Assembly: GCF_019145355.1 (NCBI RefSeq)
Contig: NZ_JAHSTY010000002.1
Location: forward strand, 186,001 to 250,000
DNA: 64,000 bases
Reading direction: 5' to 3'
From: Pseudomonas azadiae
Lineage (GTDB): Bacteria > Pseudomonadota > Gammaproteobacteria > Pseudomonadales > Pseudomonadaceae
Shown: positions 37,179 through 46,145 of the stretch, one piece after another
Numbering within the stretch: position 1 is the stretch's first letter
How the letters are laid out: each line of letters opens with the position of its first letter
Program-made: the position numbers and the translations under genes
Notes under the pieces: model-generated
Told to the model about the DNA's origin: nothing
The model's input: the letters and a program-made list of their open reading frames with translations, nothing else
The model's database searches: none

Positions 37179-37205
37179 CCCACCATTTAGCAAGCGGAGC
37201 CCATC

Positions 37206-37919
37206 ATGGAAAAACGTGAAGAACTCTACCGCGGCAAAGCCAAGTCGGTGTACAAGACCGACGACGCCAACCGCCTGATCCTGCTGTTTCGCAACGACAC
37301 CTCGGCGTTCGACGGCAAGCGCATTGAACAGCTCGATCGCAAAGGCATGGTGAACAACAAGTTCAACGCCTTCATCATGCAAAAGCTCGAAGCGGCCGGC
37401 ATTCCGACGCAATTCGACAAACTGCTGGGCGACAACGAGTGCCTGGTGAAGAAGCTCGACATGATCCCGGTGGAATGCGTCGTGCGTAACTACGCCGCCG
37501 GCAGCCTGGTCAAGCGCCTGGGCGTGGAGGAGGGCCTCAAGCTCAACCCCTACACCTTCGAACTGTTCCTGAAGGACGACGCCAAGGGCGACCCGTTCAT
37601 CAACGAATCCCACGTCGTGGCGTTCGGCTGGGGCACCGCTGAGCAACTGGCGCGCATGAAGGAGTTGTCCCTCAAGGTCAACGACGTGCTGAGCAAGCTG
37701 TTCGACGATGCAGGCCTCTTGCTGGTGGACTTCAAGCTTGAATTCGGCGTGTTCCACGACGGCTCCATCGTCCTGGGCGACGAATTCAGCCCGGACGGCT
37801 GCCGCCTGTGGGACAAGGACACCAAGAAGAAGATGGACAAAGACCGCTTCCGCCAGGGCCTCGGTGACGTGATCGAAGCCTACGAAGAAGTCGCCAAGCG
37901 CCTCGGCGTACCGCTTTAA
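37206..37919 (+). CDS. purC: SAICAR synthase
   Basis: A 237-aa purine biosynthesis enzyme joining aspartate to CAIR. Starts [19 protein letters not shown] (ATP loop) with [13 protein letters not shown] and [13 protein letters not shown]. Normal length. Last gene of the dapA-bamC-MBL-purC block. Confidence 0.97.
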   Translation: MEKREELYRGKAKSVYKTDDANRLILLFRNDTSAFDGKRIEQLDRKGMVNNKFNAFIMQKLEAAGIPTQFDKLLGDNECLVKKLDMIPVECVVRNYAAGSLVKRLGVEEGLKLNPYTFELFLKDDAKGDPFINESHVVAFGWGTAEQLARMKELSLKVNDVLSKLFDDAGLLLVDFKLEFGVFHDGSIVLGDEFSPDGCRLWDKDTKKKMDKDRFRQGLGDVIEAYEEVAKRLGVPL

Positions 37920-38002
37920 TCGACGCAAGCATCTGATAGCACGGAAAAAAATCGCCTCGGCGCTTTGCATCCACGAATCATGCTGTTATGATGCGCGCCG
38001 TT

Positions 38003-38092
38003 GGAGAGATGCCAGAGTGGCCGAATGGGACGGATTCGAAATCCGTTGTACCTTCACCGGTACCTAGGGTTCGAATCCCTATCTCTCCGCCA
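38003..38092 (+). tRNA. tRNA-Ser (CGA anticodon)
   Basis: 90 nt with encoded CCA. Acceptor GGAGAGA/TCTCTCC, anticodon stem ACGGA/TCCGT around loop TTCGAAA (anticodon CGA), long variable arm as in class II tRNAs, T-arm GGTTCGAATCC. An accessory patch follows, but no duplicate of its 3' end was seen downstream. Confidence 0.97.
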
Positions 38093-38107
38093 TTATTTGT
38101 AAACGAG

Positions 38108-38148
38108 AACCCCCAATAACTTAAATGTTGTTGGGGGTTTTTGTTTTT
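38108..38148 (+). terminator. Rho-independent terminator after tRNA-Ser
   Basis: AACCCCCAA paired with TTGGGGGTT around ATAAC...GTTG inner pairing, followed by a T-rich tract. Confidence 0.9.
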
Positions 38149-38213
38149 GTAGCAGAAAGGGTCAGGTGAATTCTGCTACGGTCATCATCACCGGATGCCA
38201 ATGCGGGTCGATC

Positions 38214-38609
38214 ATGAACTTTGAAACAGTGCTCACGCATTTACGGGCGAACCTCCCTGGTCTGTTGGCGGTGTACGCGTTTGGCAGCCAGGTAGCGGGC
38301 GAGGCACAGGCAGACAGTGACCTTGACCTGGCTGCTCTGGTTGAGGGGCGTATTGACCCACTGCAGTTGTGGCGTCTATCTGGAGAGCTGGCGGATATCG
38401 TGAAAGTACCTGTCGATTTGTTGGACTTGCGTACTGCATCAACCGTCATGCAATACCAAGTCATAACGACAGGGCGCCTGCTCTGGAGGAAGGACAGCCA
38501 GGCGGGTATTTTTGAGAGCTATATTCTCAGCGAGAAAACGGCGTTGGATGCTGCCAGAGCCGGGCTGCTAGCCGACATTCATAAGGACGGGACGGTATAT
38601 GGTCGATGA
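38214..38609 (+). CDS. mntA: MntA-type nucleotidyltransferase antitoxin
   Basis: 131 aa of the minimal nucleotidyltransferase (MNT) fold. The GSx10DxD motif is complete: GSQVAGEAQADSDLD. In MntA-HepT pairs the antitoxin neutralises HepT by adding AMP to its tyrosine. Overlaps hepT by 11 bp. An earlier in-frame ATG at 38166 exists; 38214 fits the family N-terminus MNFETVLTHL better. Confidence 0.88.
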   Translation: MNFETVLTHLRANLPGLLAVYAFGSQVAGEAQADSDLDLAALVEGRIDPLQLWRLSGELADIVKVPVDLLDLRTASTVMQYQVITTGRLLWRKDSQAGIFESYILSEKTALDAARAGLLADIHKDGTVYGR

Positions 38610-39030
38610 CGTACTCATCAACAAGGCTGCCAGTATTGAGCGTTGTGTTGCACGTGCCAGGGAGGAATACGAAAAGGATCCTGCCAGTTTTGCCACTGAC
38701 TTCACTCGTCAGGATGCGGCCATTCTCAATATTCAGCGTGCCTGTGAGGCCGCGCTGGACATGGGGCAACATCTGATTCGTCGTGAGCGCCTCGGCGTTC
38801 CCCAAGGCGCACGCGACGTGTTCGAACTGCTGGCCCAGGGCGGCTGGATGAGCCCGTCTTTGTTGACCAACCTGAAAAATATGGTCGGCTTCCGCAATAT
38901 CGCCGTGCATGAGTATCAAACGCTTCAGCTGCCGATCACGGTTGCGATCATTACTCAGCACCTGGGCGATTTCCTGGCATTCAGTTCGCACATTTTAACT
39001 AAGGACTCGGTACACCCAGCCACTTCTTAG
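38599..39030 (+). CDS. hepT: HepT-type HEPN ribonuclease toxin
   Basis: A 143-aa HEPN protein with the RNase motif Rx4HxY (RNIAVHEY) near residue 113-120; the Tyr is the site AMPylated by MntA. Overlaps mntA, so co-translated. The pair can act in phage defence or maintenance. 3' end overlaps a convergent 49-aa gene by 32 bp. Confidence 0.9.
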   Translation: MVDDVLINKAASIERCVARAREEYEKDPASFATDFTRQDAAILNIQRACEAALDMGQHLIRRERLGVPQGARDVFELLAQGGWMSPSLLTNLKNMVGFRNIAVHEYQTLQLPITVAIITQHLGDFLAFSSHILTKDSVHPATS

Positions 39031-39148
39031 ACTTCGGTTTGGCTGGCGGCTTTTTATCCGTCTCCTTAACCGTCTCCCTTGGCCTTTTCTTTGCCTCACC
39101 CTCTGTCACGTATTCCCCTGTAACCGCATCACGGTATCTCGTTGGCAT
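38999..39148 (-). CDS. 49-aa basic protein (MPTRYRDAVTGEYVT type)
   Basis: ATG 39148 behind AGGAAGG; stop TAG 38999-39001. The N-terminus MPTRYRDAVTGEYVTEGEA followed by a Lys/Pro-rich tail matches a widespread small soluble protein type seen in phages, plasmids and chromosomes whose role is unknown. It overlaps hepT at the 3' end by 32 bp, so either the products are regulated in opposition or termination is inside the toxin gene. Too short for routine gene finding. Confidence 0.7.
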   Translation of the reverse strand: MPTRYRDAVTGEYVTEGEAKKRPRETVKETDKKPPAKPKSKKWLGVPSP

Positions 39149-39350
39149 ATAACCTTCCTGGCAATTATGTCGCCACACGGCGACCTTTTTCAGGCTAGCT
39201 CAGAGGCGCCGTTGCTCAAGTTTCGGTAGGCGATTTGTCGTTACCAAGCCTTTCCGAAATAGCCGCTTACGTTGTGCAGGATCGGCAGTTCCCGAGCAGG
39301 GTTGCGTTGGCTGGGGCAGGGCGCTAACCTTCCGCCGTCGCCCTTATGGC

Positions 39351-39560
39351 GACCGGTTTTGACAGACCGAATAACGTGCGACTCTGCGCATCCCCAAACT
39401 GGTTTCAGACGTTTGTCTGTGCCCACCTGTTATGGCGGCTGTGCGTGGGGCACCTTCGGGTGCGCCGGGTGCCCACGTTTCCGGTCTGTCAACCCGCGTA
39501 CAGCTGCCACCCAAACCTGTTTGACAGCAGGAGTGGTAGCTCCTTCATAACGTGGAGTTA
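39351..39560 (+). ncRNA. Structured 5' leader, copy B
   Basis: Shares three blocks with 6300-6505. TTGACAGACCG (39359-39369) pairs perfectly with CGGTCTGTCAA (39482-39492), 11 bp closing ~112 nt. Inside are CAGAC/GTCTG (39406-39419) and the GCACC-UUCG-GGTGC hairpin at ~39450-39464. Then GCTGCCAC pairs with GTGGTAGC just before the broken gene. Three positions of the long helix and two of the UUCG hairpin differ from copy A while staying paired. Copy B precedes a decayed gene, yet its pairing is perfect. 39149-39350 shows nothing clear. Confidence 0.65.
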
Positions 39561-39564
39561 CATC

Positions 39565-39833
39565 ATAAAAAAAATCACCGCTAATCCAACTGAACCTCTC
39601 TATAGCGAAAGGCATTCGCCAAGATCTTTTGCGTAGCCGATGATGTCGGCACCGAAGAAGCCCTGACAAACGCCTCCGAAATTCTCTCGTCCGCTCTCCA
39701 AACTGCCTACCAATGCGCTGAAGATCCAGACAGCAGGCAGTCACCCGTGATCATGGCCTTGGCTCAATTGATCGAGAACGCCCAGGCATTGGTGGATTCA
39801 GTCCTGGAGCGTGCTTTCCCTACAGCCGGATAA
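39565..39833 (+). pseudogene. Decayed DUF6124-like gene
   Basis: Behind GGAG (39554-39557) the expected start is ATA at 39565, then KKITANPTEPLYSERHSPR. The frame ends at 39636. The rest continues in another frame from 39609/39624: KIFCVADDVGTEEALTNASE through VDSVLERAFPTAG to TAA 39831-39833. This tail resembles KLFSVRPEANTEALLANAYE of the gene at 6506. Lost ATG plus a frameshift argue for a pseudogene. Confidence 0.72.
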
Positions 39834-39886
39834 ACACTTGCTCCTGAAACAGAAAATCCTGCTGAGCTCAACGCTCGGCAGGCTTT

Positions 39887-40019
39887 GTAGTGAGCGGGCT
39901 TGTCCCGCGCTGGGTGGCGAAGCCGCCCCAATAAAGACAGCGCCGAGTACCAGATAGAACCAAGTCGCCTGGTTTGGGGCCGCTGCGCAGCCCAGCGCGG
40001 GACAAGCCCGCTCACTACA
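39887..40019. repeat. REPIN-like palindromic element, copy 3
   Basis: Bounded by GTAGTGAGCGGGCTTGTCCC and reverse complement; the left half is near-identical to copy 4. The interval 39834-40050 holds nothing else. Confidence 0.9.
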
Positions 40020-40050
40020 GGGAGCATTTTGAGCCTTTGGAGGACATGGG

Positions 40051-41277
40051 TCAGGCCGGCTGCGCCACCATGCGATTGCTGATGTTACGCCCCAGCACCA
40101 ACACCGTGACAAAACCCACGCCCACCAGCGCCGTCGCCAGGCTCAACAACACTGAGGTGCCCAGGTGGTCGACGATCTGCCCACCAAAGAACGACCCCAG
40201 CGCGATAATCACCTGGAACAACGCAACGAACAGCGGCATGCCACGTTCCACATCCTTGGGCGCGACCACGAACATCCAGATACTGGCGCATGCCGGGAAG
40301 GCGCCGAAGGCGAAGCCCCATAGCGCGATCAGCATCGTGGCGCCGATCATGCCGGTGGCGAAGTAGGGGAACAGGGCGGTGCTGGTGCCGATCATCAGCG
40401 CGACCAGCAGCAGGGTGTGACGTACGCTGCGGTTGGCGGCGAAACCGGCGAAAATGTTACCCGCGACCCCGGCCACGCCAAACATCAGCAACAGCGAACC
40501 GATCGTCGGCCCGTCGAAGCCGGCGCTGTTCTTGAAGAACGGCGCGACATAGGTGTAGGCGGCAAAGTGCGCGAGGCCGATCAGCAATACGGCGATCAGC
40601 CCAACCCGAGCGCGTGGGTTGATAAACAACGCCGGCAGGTCTCTGACAAGAATGGCTTTCTCCGGGTGGAGCCGAGGCAACAGGAATACCTGCGCGAGCA
40701 GGACCGGTATCCCCACCAACGCGGTGACCAGGAACGTCATGCGCCAGCCCATCAGGCCGCTCAGCCAGGTGCCGACGGGGACGCCCAGTACGGTGGCGAG
40801 GGTGACGCCCATCATGATGATCGAGGTGGCTTTGGCGACGTCCACGCCCTTGGGCGCCAGGCGGCCGCTGAGGGCGATGGCGGTCGCCCAGAAACCACCG
40901 ATGCTGATGCCCAGCAACACGCGGCCGAACAGCAGCAGGCTGAAGTCGCTGGCGAAGGCCACGACCAGGTTGGCGATGATCATGACCAGCGTCAGTCCGA
41001 TCAGTAGATAGCGGCGATCCATCTTGCCAATGACTACAGACAGCAGCGGCGCGGCGAGGGCGGCCATGATGCCGGGCAATGTCACCATCAGGCCCGCGTG
41101 GCCGGCGCTGATGCCGAGGTCGCTCGCAACGTCGTTGAGCACGCCTACCGGCAGAAACTCGCTGGTCACCAGGGCGAAGGCGCCCACGGCGACCGAGAGG
41201 ATCGCCAGCCACTGCTGTTTGACACTCTGTTGATTATGTTCGGGAAGGCCGCGAGGGGCCTGGGTGGCACTTGGCAT
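40051..41277 (-). CDS. MFS transporter, DHA1-type exporter
   Basis: A 408-aa, 12-helix major facilitator protein: AFALVTSEFLPVGVLNDVASDLG at TM1, GKMDRRYLL in the first loop, and GRVLLGISIGGFWATAIALSGRLAP in TM4-5. This is the DHA1 branch of drug/sugar exporters (PbuE/YdhP/SotB-like). The substrate is unknown. Single gene. Confidence 0.85.
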   Translation of the reverse strand: MPSATQAPRGLPEHNQQSVKQQWLAILSVAVGAFALVTSEFLPVGVLNDVASDLGISAGHAGLMVTLPGIMAALAAPLLSVVIGKMDRRYLLIGLTLVMIIANLVVAFASDFSLLLFGRVLLGISIGGFWATAIALSGRLAPKGVDVAKATSIIMMGVTLATVLGVPVGTWLSGLMGWRMTFLVTALVGIPVLLAQVFLLPRLHPEKAILVRDLPALFINPRARVGLIAVLLIGLAHFAAYTYVAPFFKNSAGFDGPTIGSLLLMFGVAGVAGNIFAGFAANRSVRHTLLLVALMIGTSTALFPYFATGMIGATMLIALWGFAFGAFPACASIWMFVVAPKDVERGMPLFVALFQVIIALGSFFGGQIVDHLGTSVLLSLATALVGVGFVTVLVLGRNISNRMVAQPA

Positions 41278-41660
41278 GGAGTCAGGTTCCGGGGTGAACG
41301 TCGCCTGAAGCCAGGCGAAGGGGAGGGAATTTGGAGCCGATTATAGAAACCTGTTGTGGTAATTGAGCAGGCGCTCGGTTCGATAGTAATCATCAGTGCA
41401 ATCGATGCGACGCTCAATCGCAGTCGTCAATGTCGGGATATTAGCTGATCAAACTGCAGCTTGGTCGGAGTACGCACGGAACTCTATGTGTTAGACATCA
41501 ATCCCTTCAAGGCCCCCGTAGAAGGACGCGTCTGTTAACTACGTCAGGCAAATCTTCAAATGTGCGGTGCTCTGCGTGCTTATCGAACACTCAAAGGGTG
41601 CCAGGGATGCGTCGGTTTAAAATTCGAAAGAAACGATCAGTATTACTTTCTGCCATTCGC
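41278..41660. other. Long intergenic region before an MCP gene
   Basis: No gene, repeat or hairpin was found that can be supported. The in-frame upstream extension of the MCP (from 41560) lacks a ribosome site and covers its probable promoter. Confidence 0.5.
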
Positions 41661-41687
41661 TAAAGTCCCGCCCCCGCAGGCCGAAAC
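41661..41687 (+). promoter_or_regulatory. Sigma-28 (FliA)-like promoter of the MCP
   Basis: TAAAGTCC-N11-GCCGAAAC, 43 bp upstream of the MCP start. It matches the FliA pattern (TAAAGTTT-N11-GCCGATAA) in spacing and in 13 of 16 positions. Flagellar-regulon expression is expected for a chemoreceptor. Confidence 0.7.
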
Positions 41688-41730
41688 CCTCTCATACGAC
41701 GTCATATCCCCAATAAGAGATCCTCCCGAA

Positions 41731-43356
41731 ATGTCCCTTCGCAACCTGTCCATCGCTCGCCGTGCGGGTCTGGGTTTTGCCTTGATCGCTTTGCTTGTAG
41801 CCCTGCTGGGTTTTTTTGCGCTGTCGAATATGGCGAGCATCCGCGCCAGTGCGGTGCAGGTTGAAAGCGGGCTGGTGCCCAAGATGCGGCTGGTGGCGGA
41901 CATTCGCGAAATCATGCTGCGCATTCGGACGATCTCGTTGCGCATGGCGCTGGACCCGAACCCGGCGAGCATCCCGCAATACCGCAGCCAGATGGACACC
42001 CGCAGCCAGGACCTGACCAAAAGGCTGGCCGAACTCGATGCGGTCATCGATACCCCGCAAGTGCGCGCGCTCTACGATCAATTCCAGGGTTCGCTGCGTC
42101 AGTACCAGCAGGGGTTGGCCCAGTCCTTTGTTCTTGCCGACAAGCAGCAGGGCGCCGAGCTCAACAAGCTGTTGCTGGTGGACATGAAAACCGTGATCGA
42201 TGGCTCCGGTGCGCAGCTCAATGCCCTGGCTGACTATTACAACGCGCAGATCAACCAGCAGGGCCAACTGGCCGAGTCGCAGTACAGCCGCTCGCGCACC
42301 ATGGTGTTTGGCTTCGTACTCCTGGCCGCTTTGAGCACCGTGGCGCTGGCGTGGCTGCTGACGCGCAGCATTGTCGGTCCGCTGAGCCATGCGGTGAGGG
42401 CTGCCGAGAACGTGGCTCAAGGCGACCTGACGCAGACGGTGGACGTGACCGGTGACGACGAAGTGACGCGGCTGCTGGTTGCCCTCAAGACCATGCAGGC
42501 CAACCTGCGCGGGACCTTGCAGTTGATCCGCCAGTCGGCGGGGCAGATGGCCTCAGCCGCCACTGACCTCAATGGCATCACTGACCAAAGCAGCCGCAGC
42601 CTGCAAAAGCAGACCGCCGAAATCGAACAGGCCGCTACCGCCGTCAACGAGATGACCTCTGCCGCCGATGAAGTGGCGCGCAACGCAGTCTCCACCTCAG
42701 AGTCCACGCGTGTCTCCAATGAAACGGCGCGCGAAGGTCAGCATCGCGTTGGCGAAACCGTCAGCGCCATCCAGGCCCTGAGCACGAACATAGGTGAAAC
42801 CTCGACGCTGGTGCAGAACCTCGCCGAACAATCGCGTGATATCGGCAAGGTGCTCGACGTGATTCGCTCCATTGCCGAACAGACCAACCTGCTGGCCCTC
42901 AATGCCGCCATCGAGGCTGCGCGAGCCGGTGAGTCCGGGCGCGGCTTTGCGGTGGTTGCCGACGAGGTGCGCGCATTGGCGCACCGTACCCAGCAATCCA
43001 CCCTGGAAATCGACCAGATGGTCACAGCGATGCGCACAGGCTCGGATCACGCGCTGACTTCAATGCAGTCGAGTACCCAGCGCGCCACCGATACCCTGGC
43101 CTTGGCCGAAGGGGCGGGTGGCGCGTTGAGCCAGATCACCGACTCCATCGATCAGATCCACCAACGTAACCTGGTGATTGCCAGCGCTGCGGAAGAGCAG
43201 GCGCAAGTGGCCAAGGAAGTCGACCGCAACATCGTCAACATTCGCGACTTGTCTGCCCAGTCCTCGTCCGGCGCCGGGCAGATCAATGGATCGAGCCGCG
43301 AACTGGCGCAGTTGGCGGCTTCGCTGAATGAAGCGGTGGCGCGGTTTCAGCTGTAA
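41731..43356 (+). CDS. Methyl-accepting chemotaxis protein
   Basis: A 541-aa chemoreceptor: TM1 ~12-30, periplasmic 4HB domain, TM2 ~190-210, HAMP, and signalling tip ([40 protein letters not shown]). ATG 41731 is chosen because the sigma-28-like promoter lies just upstream. Ligand unknown. Ends 10 bp from the convergent hybrid kinase gene. Confidence 0.94.
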   Translation: MSLRNLSIARRAGLGFALIALLVALLGFFALSNMASIRASAVQVESGLVPKMRLVADIREIMLRIRTISLRMALDPNPASIPQYRSQMDTRSQDLTKRLAELDAVIDTPQVRALYDQFQGSLRQYQQGLAQSFVLADKQQGAELNKLLLVDMKTVIDGSGAQLNALADYYNAQINQQGQLAESQYSRSRTMVFGFVLLAALSTVALAWLLTRSIVGPLSHAVRAAENVAQGDLTQTVDVTGDDEVTRLLVALKTMQANLRGTLQLIRQSAGQMASAATDLNGITDQSSRSLQKQTAEIEQAATAVNEMTSAADEVARNAVSTSESTRVSNETAREGQHRVGETVSAIQALSTNIGETSTLVQNLAEQSRDIGKVLDVIRSIAEQTNLLALNAAIEAARAGESGRGFAVVADEVRALAHRTQQSTLEIDQMVTAMRTGSDHALTSMQSSTQRATDTLALAEGAGGALSQITDSIDQIHQRNLVIASAAEEQAQVAKEVDRNIVNIRDLSAQSSSGAGQINGSSRELAQLAASLNEAVARFQL

Positions 43357-43366
43357 TCAGCAGCGC

Positions 43367-45292
43367 TCAGGACTTCGCCTCCAAGCCCTGGCGAATCTTC
43401 TCAAGCAGTTCATCGATGTGAAACGGCTTGGTGATCAGGTCCATGCGTTCACCCAGGAAGTTTTGCCGATTCGCTGCATTCTCGGCGTAGCCGGTCATGA
43501 ACAGGATCGGCAAATCGTTGCGCAGGCCACGGGCGAAGTCAGCCAGTTCGCGGCCGGTCATGTAGGGCAGGCCGACATCGGTGAGCAGCAGGTTGATCGT
43601 CAGGTCGGTCTTCAAGATTGCGATCGCTTCGTCACCGTCGGCCGCCAGGCTGCACTGGTAACCGGCGTCTGCCAGTACTTCGGCGACAAAGCTGCGCACC
43701 GAGGGCATGTCTTCGACAATCAGTATGTGTTCACCATGGCTTTTGCCTGGCTTGGCCAGCGTCCTGGTGGCCACCGAGGCCGGACCGTCCGCGGCCGGCA
43801 GCATGATCGTCACTTCAGTGCCCTGGCGGGTGACGCTGCGGATCTGCGCATCACCGCCGGACTGGCGTGCAAAACCGTAGATGGTCGACAAGCCCAGGCC
43901 CGTGCCCTGGCCCACCGGCTTGGTGGTGAAGAAAGGGTCGAACACCTTGTCGATGACGCTGTGCTCGATGCCCACGCCGTTGTCGCGTACCGACAGCGCA
44001 ATGTACGGACCGTTTTCCAGCTTGAGGTTGCCGTTGGAGTAGGCAGGGTAGGTGGTCACCCAAATGTTGCCGCCTTTGGGCAACGCATCTCGGGCGTTGA
44101 TCACCAGGTTCAGCACCGCGCTTTCCAGTTGGATCGGGTCGACCATCGCCACGGCAGAGTTGTTGGTCAGCTCCAATTTCAGGGCGATGTGTTCGCCGAT
44201 GGTGCGCACCAGCAATTCTTCCAGGGAGCGGATATGTGCGTTGATGTCGATCGGGCGCGTGTCCAGCGGCTGCTGGCGGGCAAACGCGAGCAGGCGGTTG
44301 GTCAGGCCGGCGGCGCTCAGGGCTGAACTGAGCGCGGCATCGGCATAGCCCAGGACCTTATCGGTACGCTGGCTTTCGATGCGCTTCTTGATCAGTTCCA
44401 GGCTGGTGATGATACCGGTGAGCAGGTTGTTGAAGTCATGGGCGATGCCGCCGGTGAGTTTGCCCAGGGCATCCATTTTCTGCGCCTGCAGCAGCTGCGC
44501 TTCGGTGCGTGCCAGGCGCGTTGCGGCGTTGGCGAGTTCGGCCTGTTGGTGACGTTCGCGATGACGGTGTTCGGTGACGTCTTCGACAAACACCAGGCTC
44601 AGTTCGGCACGGTCATAGGGCGAAATCTGCCATTCGGTTTCACGCAGTTGGCCGTCGACTTTCATCTGCAACGTGCCTTTCCAGCGTTCACCGGCGGCCA
44701 GGCGCAGGCACAGTTCCTGGATGACCGCGTACTGGTCGCCGGCAAAGCATTCCAGCAGCGCATCGGGGTTGAGGTTGTCGTGAATCAACTGGGCGAACGC
44801 ATGGTTGCATTCGTGCACCTTCAGTTGTGCGTCGATCACGGCAATCGGCGCGCTGATATTAAAGAAGATCTCGCGAAAACGCGCCTCGCTCTCCCGCAGC
44901 GCGTATTCGGTATCGCGCACGCGCAAAAGGGTGCGCAGCGTTGCCAGCAAGACGTCAGGGTCCACCGGGTGGATCAAGTAGGCGTCCGCGCCAGCGTCCA
45001 GGCCGGTGATGATGTCGCCGGTCTCGATGGAGGCCGCCGAAACGTGCACCACCGGCAGCAAGGCCGTGTTCGGGTCGGTGCGCAAACGGCGCACGATATC
45101 GAAGCCGCTCATGTCCGGCAGGTTGACGTCGAGGATCAGCGCATCGATTTTTCCACTGGCGATCAGGTCCAGCCCGTCCTGCCCCGTACCGGCCTCAAGC
45201 ACCTTATAGTGATGGCGTTCGAGACGTCGGCGCAGTGCGTAGCGCGTGGCGGCGTTGTCGTCGACGATCAGCAGTTGGATGTCACGTTTCAT
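43367..45292 (-). CDS. Hybrid sensor histidine kinase/response regulator
   Basis: A 641-aa cytoplasmic protein: N-terminal receiver (Asp55 in ALILDVNLPDMSGF), PAS domain (~135-255), HisKA (GGIAHDFNNLL, His285), ATPase, C-terminal receiver (Asp572 in LTDVGLP). No membrane segments. Last gene of the stressosome-like operon, overlapping the preceding kinase by 11 bp. Output is probably phosphotransfer; no DNA-binding partner is encoded here. Confidence 0.92.
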   Translation of the reverse strand: MKRDIQLLIVDDNAATRYALRRRLERHHYKVLEAGTGQDGLDLIASGKIDALILDVNLPDMSGFDIVRRLRTDPNTALLPVVHVSAASIETGDIITGLDAGADAYLIHPVDPDVLLATLRTLLRVRDTEYALRESEARFREIFFNISAPIAVIDAQLKVHECNHAFAQLIHDNLNPDALLECFAGDQYAVIQELCLRLAAGERWKGTLQMKVDGQLRETEWQISPYDRAELSLVFVEDVTEHRHRERHQQAELANAATRLARTEAQLLQAQKMDALGKLTGGIAHDFNNLLTGIITSLELIKKRIESQRTDKVLGYADAALSSALSAAGLTNRLLAFARQQPLDTRPIDINAHIRSLEELLVRTIGEHIALKLELTNNSAVAMVDPIQLESAVLNLVINARDALPKGGNIWVTTYPAYSNGNLKLENGPYIALSVRDNGVGIEHSVIDKVFDPFFTTKPVGQGTGLGLSTIYGFARQSGGDAQIRSVTRQGTEVTIMLPAADGPASVATRTLAKPGKSHGEHILIVEDMPSVRSFVAEVLADAGYQCSLAADGDEAIAILKTDLTINLLLTDVGLPYMTGRELADFARGLRNDLPILFMTGYAENAANRQNFLGERMDLITKPFHIDELLEKIRQGLEAKS

Positions 45293-46145
45293 CGACGTTC
45301 TCGCTGGAGATGGAGAGAGGAATAACCACAAAGAACAGCGAGCCCACGCCGGGCGTGCTTTCAACGCCGACCCGGCCACCCAGCAACTCGGCGAAACGCT
45401 TGCACAGGGACAGGCCCAGGCCGGTGCCGCGCAGGCGTTTCTGCAGGGGGGAGTCGATCTGGGAAAAGTCTTCGAACAGGTTGTTGTGCAACTCGGCGGG
45501 TATGCCCAGGCCGGTGTCCCGCACCGCAAAACGGATCTCGTGTTCGCTCTCCATGCGCGCCGAGACCCTGACTTCACCCTGCAGCGTGAATTTCAGGGCA
45601 TTGGAAATAAAGTTGCGCAGGATCTGCGCGAGTTTCTTGTCATCGGTGTAGAGCTTGGGCAAGCCGGACGGCTTCTCGAAAATCAGGTCCACAGATGACG
45701 CGTCGACAATCGGGCGGAACATCCCGCGCAACGCCGAGAACAGGTCGAACATATCGAACCAGGCCGGCGAAATCGTGATGCGCCCGGCCTCGATCTTGGC
45801 CAGGTCGAGCAAGTCGTCGACCATCTCGCGCAATTCGCTTGCCGAGGTGCGGATAAACCCCACCTGAGTGTGTTGCTCCGGGCTCAGCGGGCCGTCCAGC
45901 TCGTCGGCAAGCAGGCTGGTGATGCTCAGGATCGAGCCCAGCGGCGTGCGGAACTCATGGCTCATGTACGACAGGAAGCGACTCTTGAGGTCTGACGCCT
46001 GACGCAGTTGGTCAGCTTGCATGTCCAGTTCGGCATACAGCGCCAGCACGCCCTGGTTGGTTTCATCCAATTCCGTGCGCAGGGCATCCGCTTCCTGGCG
46101 CAGGCGTTGGATTTCAGCGGCGAGCGAGGCAGTGGTGTCAGCCAT
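45282..46145 (-). CDS. Cytoplasmic sensor histidine kinase
   Basis: A 287-aa kinase: N-terminal coiled coil (residues 8-55, LAAEIQRLRQEADALRTEL), H-box YMSHEFRTPLGSIL with His63, then ATPase (SNALKFT, DTGLGIP, GTGLGLSL). No sensor domain and no membrane helix, so the signal must come from a partner. GGAGG before ATG 46145; overlaps the RsbT/X gene by 8 bp. Confidence 0.9.
   Translation of the reverse strand: MADTTASLAAEIQRLRQEADALRTELDETNQGVLALYAELDMQADQLRQASDLKSRFLSYMSHEFRTPLGSILSITSLLADELDGPLSPEQHTQVGFIRTSASELREMVDDLLDLAKIEAGRITISPAWFDMFDLFSALRGMFRPIVDASSVDLIFEKPSGLPKLYTDDKKLAQILRNFISNALKFTLQGEVRVSARMESEHEIRFAVRDTGLGIPAELHNNLFEDFSQIDSPLQKRLRGTGLGLSLCKRFAELLGGRVGVESTPGVGSLFFVVIPLSISSENVDET

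Noticed and set aside
38003..40050. Integrated island with att sites at tRNA-Ser
   Set aside because: No repeat of the tRNA 3' end and no integrase were found downstream.
41560..41730. 57-residue N-terminal extension of the MCP
   Set aside because: It lacks a ribosome site and would overlap the sigma-28-like promoter and precede the first membrane helix.
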